64,000 bases of DNA. Source: Sepiola atlantica (lineage: Eukaryota > Mollusca > Cephalopoda > Sepiida > Sepiolidae). Below the pieces are notes generated by a model. The model worked only from the letters and a program-made list of their open reading frames with translations. It had not been told where the DNA came from and searched no databases. Location of the stretch: NCBI GenBank assembly GCA_963556195.1, contig OY744521.1:128884288-128948287 (forward strand). Reading direction: 5' to 3'. This document shows, in pieces, positions 32,248-40,899 of this stretch (positions are counted from its first letter, which is position 1; each line of letters begins with the position of its first letter). A program made the position numbers and the translations under genes.

Positions 32248-32464
32248 AGTTAAACTTTAGTGACTGATGGAAGTGAGGTAAGATGAGTGCATTTTTATAT
32301 AGGCAATAAAAACTAATAGCTTTAAGTTAAACTGGAGTGATCATGAGAAATGGGTGGAGATGGGTTTGAACATTTTTGAATAGACAATAGTAACCAATAG
32401 ATTTAAGTAAGAGTCTAATATAACATCTATTTGCTTATAAAATAGACAGTAGAATTTCAAATTT

Positions 32465-32515
32465 CACAGTTAGCCTGATGAATTCCTTTAATGGAATGAA
32501 ACACAAACAATAACA
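32465..32515 (+). ncRNA. partial hammerhead-like motif
   Basis: CTGATGA (32475-32481) is followed by a perfect 5-bp stem ATTCC/GGAAT and GAAA (32498-32501). The preceding TTAGC and following ACAC match the 40680 motif (TTTAGC, ACAC), so it is of the same family. Stem III and the cleavage site cannot be formed, so the 3' half is lost or diverged. Confidence 0.4.
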
Positions 32516-32577
32516 TTTTTCTTAGTCCATTAGCATTATATATTTATGTTGTAACCTTTCTTTATGAAAAGTTGCAG

Positions 32578-32866
32578 TCCAATTGTAATGAAGAGGGGTG
32601 GACACAGTTAAACACTTTGTTAGAATGTGTTGATTTTGCTCCCATGCAACAAAAACGCAACAATATTAGTACTATGAAGGAACTATTTAAAGACATCAGA
32701 GTAGAAATCATAATGCCCTTTCTGAAAATGATGAGTTTATACCCAAAAATCTAATATCTATAAGTTCAATAAACCAAACTACCCGAGAAAAAAATTAATT
32801 GCAGACTGTTTACTCAAGAAATATGAACATATAAAAGAAATTCATCCAAATCTGATAAACATTTAA
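32578..32866 (+). pseudogene. frameshifted coding relic of unknown origin
   Basis: After an AG at 32576-32577 the frame reads SNCNEEGWTQLNTLLECVDF and APMQQKRNNISTMKELFKD, ending at a TAA (32752-32754). In another frame the sequence goes on as SNIYKFNKPNYPRKKLIAD and CLLKKYEHIKEIHPNLINI, which also looks coding, so a frameshift near 32750 is likely. The W ... DFxP ... K ... S-x-M-K spacing faintly recalls the C-terminus of clathrin light chain, but with gaps. I do not assign it. Confidence 0.3.
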
Positions 32867-32869
32867 AAA

Positions 32870-33825
32870 TATTATAAACCTCTATTTACCAATATAAATG
32901 AAGTCGGCATTAAATAACCCAAACGGGTTGATATGTCGTAAAACAAAACAAACAATAGAGTATGCGGTGGCCAGTACGGGGGTGGGGTAGGAGGGGTGCT
33001 GTTGTCCATTCATCAAATTGAAAGGGTGTTCACCTGCACTTTTGAAAAAGGACACCTGACTTATTTGTGTGCATCGGGCAGACATATGAGAAGTGTGTAT
33101 CATCTCTGTGAAATTTATCTACTTAACCTCGGAATGTTTTTATTTCTTTTTAACCTGTCATTACACGGGAGCTTTTTTAAAATGCTTGTTCAAGTTACAC
33201 ACACATGAGTTTAAAATGTACACTTTAAGAAAAATATCTGAAACAACCCTTCAAAAAATAAGAACAGTAACAATGGAAGTCCATTTGATTATTTGCAATC
33301 ATTAAATGTCTAATTAGACAAATAAGCCATCAGGCAAACATAAAAAGATGAAGGATGTCAAGAAATACATTTTTCCATTGGTCATTCACGTATTCATTTT
33401 TTTTTTTCTCCTTAAAAAAATGAAGACCTTATAGTCACAAATTATCTATCGTGTGCATACTCATGGACTAGAGCATATCATCTATCCGTCATTTTTTCCT
33501 CCATTAACCATAAGCAACATGACCTCCTCGATTAAAGTGTCCTAATGTTTTTATCTGAAATTTAAATGAGATTCACTATTAGTTACAGGGTTTGTCTTTG
33601 GACTATTGTCCTCATCAACATTAATCTTTTAATTTCTCAGTTGTTTTGGTTTATGTGCCCTCTCGTCTTCTTCAGGTCGTTATTTCATTTATGCCATTTA
33701 TGTTTTTGTTTGTATTTTTTTTGGGGGGGGGGTCTCCATATTTAAATATGATTGTTGTTGGTTACTTAGTTTCCTATCTACTTAAATCATGTGAACTTGT
33801 TATTTTGGTGCTGATATTTAAATTA
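32870..33825. other. stretch without recognised features
   Basis: Three overlapping 70-codon frames occur here without domains. A G run lies near 33722. Nothing is supported. Confidence 0.4.
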
Positions 33826-34190
33826 GCAGATTAACCAGCGTTGCCTGGGGACATGGATAAAAAAAATAGAAAAGAAAAGAAAAAGTGTAACATCTTGCTT
33901 TTAAAACTTCTCTCTCTTCCCCTCTCTCTCCAGTCAAGAAAAATTTCCCCTCCCCCGATTGAGGACAGAACAGATACACTTTGATCCTAGTGTAAAAATG
34001 CAGTAGACAGCATTTTTTTGAGTGATGCATATGAATAGCTGATGTTGCAGGTGTTAGATGCTCTACCAAAGGAAAGAAGGGGGGGGGGGCAAAGAAAGTG
34101 AAAATACTTTTGGTTTTATTTTGGACCACCCAGAAGTTTATTTCTCTTTGAAATAAAGTAGGTACCTCGTAAAAAACTGGACTCATGCTG
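33826..34190. repeat. dispersed repeat with 'CAGCGTTGCCTGGGG' start
   Basis: The block starts ACCAGCGTTGCCTGGGGACA, a version of the CCCGGGCAACGC-type module seen at 2680, 37655, 37938 and 56745. A CTCTCTCTTCCCCTCTCTCTCC stretch, written here in part, and a G run follow, the same order as near 37800. Confidence 0.45.
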
Positions 34191-34194
34191 GAAT

Positions 34195-34440
34195 CTTCTG
34201 TCTGACAGTTATCTCCAGGGATATCTCAAGTGGTCAGTATCTGGGTGGTTCATGACCAGTAGGAAAAACCCAACCAGGAAGAAAGAGATGAGAAGGGAGA
34301 CCTGGCCCACTGGGCATGACAAGAAGTTGGTTTTCTTAAGAGCTACCAGGAATTGAAGCCGGGTGCCCTTCGAGACAAGGTGGGCCTATTGGGGCTCTTA
34401 ACCAAAGGACAGTGTGGGTCTCATATTTTATTTCGCTGGG
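34195..34440 (-). mobile_element. tRNA-headed SINE
   Basis: On the minus strand GGTTAAGAGCCCCAATAGG (~34384-34402) resembles box A. GGCTTCAATTCCTGG (~34346-34360) resembles box B at tRNA-like spacing. A body of ~140 bp with GACCAGTAGG- and GGGAGACC-like blocks follows. It is too diverged to be a tRNA gene. Confidence 0.5.
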
Positions 34441-34885
34441 ATAGAGAAATCTCATTTGCAAGTCTGCTATTCAACCCAGGAACACGAGTATCATTTATAA
34501 CCAACAAATAAATCTGTTACTTGTTGATAAACTGGACTCATGGTTTTTACTAAGAACGAGAGTTCTTTGTTGCAGCACTGAGACGAGATCGAACAGCAAC
34601 CTTGGACCGGCACAACGTGTGGAGACGATTACGGCCAGTGCAGTGAACGCATGCATGCATAAAAGTTCAAACTAGCTCGAAGGCTAAGAAAGTGTATTTT
34701 AGTTAGTTTCAGACCAAAGGTCAATGAAAACAAATCTCTGTAAATGTCGTGACTAATTTTGTTCCTGGTGACTCCCAAAAGAACGAATATTTAAAAAAAA
34801 AAAGAAAAAAAAAGAAAGTGCCCATATTCAGTCTGAGGTAATGCTGAAAAAGAATATATCAGCTTTGTAGGTGTATCTTGTGTAG
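34441..34885. other. spacer without recognised features
   Basis: The stretch is moderately GC-rich near 34580-34660 and has no open frame of note. A-rich low complexity lies at 34791-34820. Confidence 0.35.
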
Positions 34886-35343
34886 TTGGTCACCCGATTT
34901 ATAAAATCGGGGGACCTATGTTTTGAGGCATTTTCGTTCCTCCGTCCGTCCGGATTTTTCTCCGCAACCATCCATTGAATTTCTCTGAAATTTTGCATGA
35001 AGTTGTAACTTGGGTCAGGTTAAAAAATGACATTCTCCGATTTTTGAAAAAAAAATCTGGTTAGCCCCCCAAGGGGTCAAAAGGCCCCAAAATGGCAAAA
35101 AATGACATTTTTTGCCCCATAACTTTTCATCCATCCATTCAATTTCTTTGAAACTTGGCCAAAATGTGGAGGCAATTGTTCCTAATAGAAAACAAGTATT
35201 GCTGACCTTGGAAAAAATCTGGTTTGCACCCCCAGGGGGTCAAAGAGGGATAAAAAATGCCCCAAATTGCTCAAATTTATTGCATTTTACACTCGCCACA
35301 TCGAGTCACATACAAAGGGGGACCACGCACGCGCGGCTTATTT
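34886..35343 (+). repeat. repeat M, copy 1 (internal ~130-bp modules)
   Basis: It is nearly identical to 51737-52315. It starts with the hairpin CCCGATTTATAAAATCGGG and contains GTCCGTCCGGATTTTTCTCC. It has two modules of the form CATCCAT(CC)ATTCAATTTC ... TTGGCCAAAATGTGGAGGCA and ends near ACCACGCACGCGCGGCTTAT. It is one module shorter than copy 2. There is no coding capacity. Confidence 0.88.
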
Positions 35344-36930
35344 TTTAAACTTTTACCTGGATACACACACAACTGCTCTTTGTATAATCGGTTAATGACA
35401 GCCAGGAAAACTCGTTGAAAGGCTAATTTATTTTATAAAGATGATGCCTATTTTGTGATTATTTGTTTGTGTCAATGATAATGAGTATTTTTAGATCCAA
35501 TGAAATTAGATTTTCAAAGAGGATTTGGTTTAATCTAAACAAGAAAGCATTTTTGGTCAAAAAGTTTTAAAATCTTTTTTGTCTTTTGTTAATGATTTTG
35601 ACAGATTGCCAAACAATTTAGAAAAAAGAAAAAATGTTAAATTTCTTGGAATGTTTCCCCCCTTCCTTATTATTTATATAGTCAGGTATGTACATATACA
35701 TGCACACACTTTATATAACTACATATTTAAAAGATATTTAAATCCATTCCCAGAGAACAAATCCTACAGGATATATTGCTATACATATGATTTTGAGAAT
35801 GCTTTATTCAGGTTACAAATTACGGCTCAAATTAAATCTGTTACATTCCTGGAAAGTTTTCTTCAGTAGTTTTAATTTAAAATTTTTTTTTAAATATCAA
35901 ACTTTAATAGACAACCAAGCATAAACTTATGTGGTCAAATCCCTTTGTGGTAAAAAAAATCTCCCAGATTCATTCATGAATTTAAATCACTTGTTTTTGT
36001 TGTTGTTTTTTTTAATAAGGTGGATTTTTACCGTTTGTATGATGTTAGTGATATTCGTGTTAAAATCAGTAACATCATATAAACAATAAATGATGACTGC
36101 TGCTGAAGAGAAACACTTGATTGAGAGCAAAAGATGTGGATGAAAGGATAAATGGCAGAGAGTTGACAGCTGAACTGAATTCCTGACAACAACCAGTGTT
36201 GCTATAAACTGAGAAACTTTAGATGAGGAGGTTGGTGCATAGTTATCGAGAAACTCCTTTTTTGAAAAGTGAATAAGCAGAAAATACTCATGGGCAAACA
36301 AGCATAAGATCTGGACATTGCGGAGAAATGAGTCGGAATTTGAACTTTTTGGTAGTTAAGATTGCATTTGAGAAGAGTTTGGAGAATGAATGCATGGTTC
36401 CAATGGTTAATTTTGATAGTGGGGGGGGGGGCTGGAGGTTTGATACAGGTCAAGGGAATCCTGGAAAATGACCAATATCATTCTATTGCTAAGACCTGAT
36501 TGACATCTAGTTGACATATAATTCACAAAAAGAAATAAACACTAAATTATGTCAAAATTACCTAGAGAGAAAAAAATAAGTTTGAAATTGATTTTTGTAT
36601 TTTTTAGTATGTGATGAATTTGATTTGAGAATTCAAAGAGTGAGAATGAGCTTTTTCAGTGCTTGAAGAATGTTTGCTTTTTTGGCAAAAACTGAAATAA
36701 TGCAAATAATATGTAAAGCAGTAATTAAGGAAGGTGGTTGTTTGATGAAAACTAAAAATGATGCTTTTAATAGTAAAATGATTATTTTTTTTGTCTCTAG
36801 TTACTGGAAAAATATTGCCTTAAAAAATAAAAACATGTTATTTTTTTTTTTTTTTTAAATTTCTCATGAATCTTCTCTTGAAACAACATGTGAAATTATG
36901 TTTGGGAATTTTTTTAGATGAGGATTTATA
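35344..36930. other. stretch without recognised features
   Basis: Several 60-104 codon frames on both strands lack domains. A G run lies near 36421. Nothing is supported. Confidence 0.4.
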
Positions 36931-36935
36931 ATTTG

Positions 36936-37141
36936 GATTATTCGGACTACCATTCTCATCTTGGTTGTTATTTTCACAACATTTTGACCGATTTAACCTT
37001 CAACCCTCTTTAACTGCATCTTTTCGAAATTGGAACCTGTATGGAATTTCGAAAAGATGCATATAAAGGAGTTCGGAGGTTACATCGGCCAAAATGTTGT
37101 GAAAATAACACCCAAAATGAGAATAGTAGTCAAAATAATAC
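36936..37141. repeat. fold-back element, family F36 copy 2
   Basis: Inverted arms meet near 37030-37045: ATCTTTTCGAAATT and AATTTCGAAAAGAT lie around the centre. Outer parts share CATTTTGACCGATTTAACCT with complement AGGTTACATCGGCCAAAATG, and GTTATTTTCAC with GTGAAAATAAC. The arms match the 23788-24288 fold-back. Confidence 0.8.
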
Positions 37142-38384
37142 ATAACCTGGGAAATATTTGTTTGGTTTAGTCTTATGTAAGCTGGTCTGACTTTCAGCAA
37201 GATTGATCAACAGATTAAACAGAAGACATCATCTGTTATATGAAGTGCAGTTGTCCGTGTGTATGTCCAGCTAAAACTCCCGAACTACAAAAAAAAAAAA
37301 ACACCCACAAAGTTGGTATTTTCTTGATCGACATTGCTCTGGATGTGAAATTTAAAAAAAAATTATATTCTTCGGGGGGTCAATTGGGCCAGATTTAGTG
37401 TGGGGGGTGGGGGGTAACAGAAACTTTTGTTCTACTCAGTGTTGTCAGGGAGCAAATAAAATTGTCATTAACATTACTGTATTATATTTGATAAGTGAGG
37501 GGGTGAACAGAATCTTTTGTTCTACTTGGAGTAGTGCATTTTAATCTCTTTTGACTATTTTCATTATCAACATCATTTCTCTTCATATTATTGTGAAAGC
37601 GGGTGGGGGACGGAATTACTGACATCAAGAATTTCATTTTTTTTTTTTTTTTACTCAGCGTTGTCCAGGAGCAATCAATGAAAGATTACAGTATTACATT
37701 TAAAAGGGATAGCTCTGGTAAATTAATTACATTATTATTATTATTATTATTATTTTTTTTTTTTTTTTAACACATTAAAACTAGAGGAATGGGCTGGGCA
37801 GAGGAAAGAGAGAGTGTTAGGGAGAGGGACGAAAAGTGGGGAGGGGGAGAGAAAGATAAAGAGACGGCTCGAGAGATAGAAGTTTTAATATAAAGATGTT
37901 ACATACACTATTTAACTTCTATTTTGTTTTTTATTGTCCCAGGCAATGCCAGGTAGCCCTGCTAATATTTAATGAAATATGATTGAAGGGACAAATACTT
38001 TAAGTTTTTTTCTTTGTTGATACAATAAATTCTCGTCCATACAATTTAATGCAAATAATTACATATTTTTATTTCCAAATACAAATGTACCACATATTTT
38101 AAAGTATTGTACTTATGTTATTTCTTCAAAGCAATCATCTTGAGAAAGTCTTGAAATAAAGACAAAACGTTGATAAATAATTTTGTTTTTTCCTTTTTTT
38201 ATTTTCCATGTGTATGTGTGTATGTGTTACTTTCTGCATAAAATGTATTTTCAAAGTTTCAGAAGAATTACTGCAGTGGTTTCATATATAAAACAATAAA
38301 TAATAAATTTGACTTATTTCAGCTTTTTACTCAAAATCATAAGTCATTTTGATATTCCTTAACGATTTTATACATTGAATACTT
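37142..38384. repeat. AT-rich stretch with several GTTGTCCAGG-type modules
   Basis: Decayed modules lie at ~37435 (GTTGTCAGGGAGCAA), ~37660 (GCGTTGTCCAGGAGCAA) and ~37938 (CCCAGGCAATGCCAGG, opposite orientation). (ATT)n lies at 37733-37755 and a GAGAGGG-rich stretch near 37800-37870. No gene is seen. Confidence 0.45.
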
Positions 38385-38700
38385 GAAGAATGCTTAGATC
38401 TGATGGCCTCAAAAGAAGATTAAATCTGGAAAGTATAGAAAGACGTGTGCAGAACAGGAGACTTCGATAGTATGGCTACATTAAAAAAAAAATTGATGAG
38501 AGTTCTTGGGTTAGATGTCAGACAGTTGTAGTAGCAGGTTCAGTTCACAGAGGAAGGCCAAGGAAAACAAGAGAGGAAATGATAAATAGAGAAAGAGGGA
38601 TAAATAAAGACCTAGTTAGAAATAGGTTAGTTTAGAACTCCGTTTCTAAAAGCCGTCCAATGCCAGCATATAAAATGGACGTTAAACTAAATATCAAAAA
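38385..38700 (+). mobile_element. LINE family A fragment, C-terminal tail and 3' end
   Basis: TTAGATCTGATGGCCTCAAA, AGATTAAATCTGGA, GATGAGAGTTCTTGGGTTAG and GGCCAAGGAAAACA match the copies at 645 and 21660. It is more decayed than those copies and ends CCAGCATATAAAATGGACGT. Confidence 0.78.
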
Positions 38701-40165
38701 CACTTATGATGAAACTAAAAAGTAAAATGTTTAGATAAATCAAATTATTTGAGATTGTCATAAAGCTCTATCTGAAAAGATATTGAGCACTTTATATGTA
38801 CAATATCTGCTCTATTTATTTGGTTTGCTTTCGGAATTCATGCCTGAAAGATTGTTTTTGAGAAGTTGATTTTGTGTTCATGTCAGAGCTGGGTTTCCGA
38901 GTATTGTGTTAATTTCAATCATTTCTGTTGGAATGGTGGACTTTCCAATTCTCTATCTCAGATCCTATTGCAGAAATGACACCTGATCCTTCCGTTGTTC
39001 TCTTTTCAATTCATCCTCAATTTTTCTCTTCCAAAACAATCTGTCCTGATTTTATATATCTAGATCTAGATAAACGGATCTTAATGTGACATGTGTTTTA
39101 TTCAATTCAAATAACCTTTTGATATGCTTACTGCCTTATTCAGGTGTGTAAAAGCCAAAAGATAATTGAAGAAAATATTAGCAACAAACATTGCTATCTG
39201 CCGTTGTCCGGGGAGTAGAAAGTAATTTATTTTTATTAATAACAATTGATTTGCTACTGTTGTCACACGTGAGGTAAATCTTACTTAAAAAAACGGAACA
39301 ACAAATAAAAAAACAAAACAAACAAATATGCAAGTAAAGTTTTACAATATAAAAATATGCAAGATAACTTTTACTGAATAAAAATAAACTAATCTGCTGT
39401 CTCCTGAATCTCTAAATAAGACATCCATGTGCCGGTAGATTAATTCCAATTTTAGTCAGAACTATTAAGAACAAGAGAATATTTGTTTTGTGTCTATTAA
39501 AAGTGAAAGAAATTCTTTTCTTTATTTTTATTATCAGTTAAGATAAAGCCTCCTCTTCTTTGCTCATAAAAAACTAAATTTGTCAGATACTGGTTCACTT
39601 TATTTATATAGATGGAAAAGTTATCGATGAGAGCCAGATAAAAAGCAAAGAAAAACAACAGAAATGAGACTTTACTTATCTTTACTAGCTAATGTACTCA
39701 CCTATGTTTCTCAACTGTTCCTCTTCTCCACGTCAACTCAACAGCAAAAAATGTTTTTACTTTCAATTTTTAATACAACAATTAAAAAATTCCTCCTTTT
39801 TAACCAGTTTTATTAGAATCAAGAAAACAATTCTAAATTCTGCCAACCCTTACATCTAGGCACATTTCCTTCAAGATTCGGGGCAAAGTCTTTTCAGTAT
39901 GTCTTCGCTGTGCCATTTTGCATGGCAATGAGATATGGGGGTTCCAACCGCTTCTGATCTGTAACAGTTTCAGCATAATGACTGCTATGATCAGTTAGAT
40001 ATGCGGCTGGTTACTGGAAAAAAGGATCTCTTCAACAATGCTTCATCAGAAACTTGGTATTGGTGAGATCTTGGTTAAGTTACAAAAGAACTGTGTTCTT
40101 GTTACTCACTGTGTTGCCTAGAATAAATATTCCAAAATGCATGATGATCTGTTCATTAGTTTAGG
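38701..40165. other. stretch without recognised features
   Basis: A TGCCGTTGTCCGGGGAG module lies at ~39200 and a TATATATCTAGATCTAGATA palindrome-like segment at ~39053. No coding signal is seen. Confidence 0.4.
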
Positions 40166-40172
40166 AGATTAC

Positions 40173-40173
40173 C

Positions 40174-40211
<38 letters not shown>
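40173..40211. repeat. (TG)n(TA)n compound microsatellite
   Basis: GTGTGTGT runs into TATATATA. Confidence 0.95.
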
Positions 40212-40328
40212 TAGTACTTTATGTATCCACATAAAATATTATAAGGAGATATAATTTTTTATGTGTCAGTTTTCAGTATTTACTTCAACAGTGCTCGATA
40301 CGTAAGTAGAGCTAGGTAGTAAGCAATG

Positions 40329-40402
40329 AAAATATATATGGCAATCAAGCTACACAGAGGCTCCCGTGTTTCATCTCCGGGGGGAATCGTCAGGCTAAAT
40401 GC
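40329..40402 (-). ncRNA. hammerhead ribozyme motif (left arm)
   Basis: On the minus strand CTGACGA lies at 40387-40393, followed by a C/G stem II with one mismatch. GAAA, CAC/GTG stem III and the UA cleavage site follow. Stem I pairs AGC with GCT. It is the inverted twin of the motif at 40680. Confidence 0.62.
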
Positions 40403-40679
40403 ATGGAGTTATTTTTGTCAGGTGTTTTTATATACGTGGTTTGCTAAAACCTAAAATAGAAATACAAGAAACCATGTGTTAAAATAAACTCGCCCACTGT
40501 ATTGACAAAACAAAGGAAACAGGATATAGGAAAATCCTTTGTTAACAAAAATAGGAGCGTCACCAACAATGCCTTTGTTCGAGGGAAGCCCAACGATTGG
40601 CTGAGGGAACAACAAAGAATCTGATTGGTTAACTAGCAAGCCACGTATATAAAAACACCTGACAAAAATAACTCCATGC

Positions 40680-40740
40680 ATTTAGCCTGACGATTCCCCC
40701 CGGGGATGAAACACGGGAGCCTCTGTGTAGCTTGATTGCC
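40680..40740 (+). ncRNA. hammerhead ribozyme motif, type I, short stem III (right arm)
   Basis: CTGACGA (40687-40693) fits CUGANGA. Stem II is TCCCC/GGGGA with a U-U opposition at its base, and GAAA is at 40708-40711. Stem III is CAC (40712-40714) with GTG (40725-40727) and a 10-nt loop. UA at 40728-40729 places cleavage after 40729. Stem I pairs AGC (40684-40686) with GCT (40730-40732), then, after one mismatch, three more pairs. All core positions are intact. Confidence 0.7.
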
Positions 40741-40758
40741 ATATATATTTTCATTGCT

Positions 40759-40762
<4 letters not shown>

Positions 40763-40793
<31 letters not shown>
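40763..40793. repeat. (TA)n microsatellite
   Basis: This TA run directly follows the hammerhead-bearing right arm. Confidence 0.95.
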
Positions 40794-40798
<5 letters not shown>

Positions 40799-40844
40799 GA
40801 CAAACGGAAAACCAAGTTAAGGTGCAGGAGAAAAATATAAACAA

Positions 40845-40892
40845 AAGATTTTGACCGGTTTCGTTCTGTTAGAGAACGTCTTCAGAAATGAA
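40845..40892 (-). ncRNA. hammerhead-like motif with CCGG stem and one extra base
   Basis: On the minus strand CTGAAGA (40879-40885), then an extra C, GTTCT/AGAAC hairpin and GAAA (40859-40862), then CCGGTC. GUC is the classic hammerhead cleavage triplet and a self-complementary CCGG stem III would allow dimers. The extra C between the box and stem II departs from the consensus. A related, more damaged motif lies at 63685-63722. Confidence 0.35.
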
Positions 40893-40899
40893 GTATTGA

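Larger units (their letters stand above)
40316..40766. mobile_element. inverted-repeat element, ~130-bp arms each with a hammerhead
   Basis: The left arm (40316-40445) and right arm (40636-40766) are near-identical inverted copies around a ~190-bp centre. Differences are few (for example ATCTCCGGG against ATCCCCGGG in the complement). Each arm carries a complete hammerhead motif pointing outward. TA tracts lie outside both ends (40173-40211 and 40763-40793). Two terminal repeats in inverted order are a layout reported for Penelope-like elements. Confidence 0.8.

Noticed and set aside
32578..32754. Clathrin light chain C-terminal exon
   Set aside because: The spacing resemblance needs several gaps, key residues differ and the frame is broken.
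38125..38185. CTTGAGAAAGTC ... GACAAAACGTTG motif
   Set aside because: It resembles repeat ends with a paired GTC/GAC, but the box is not CUGANGA and GAAA is absent, so it is not a hammerhead.
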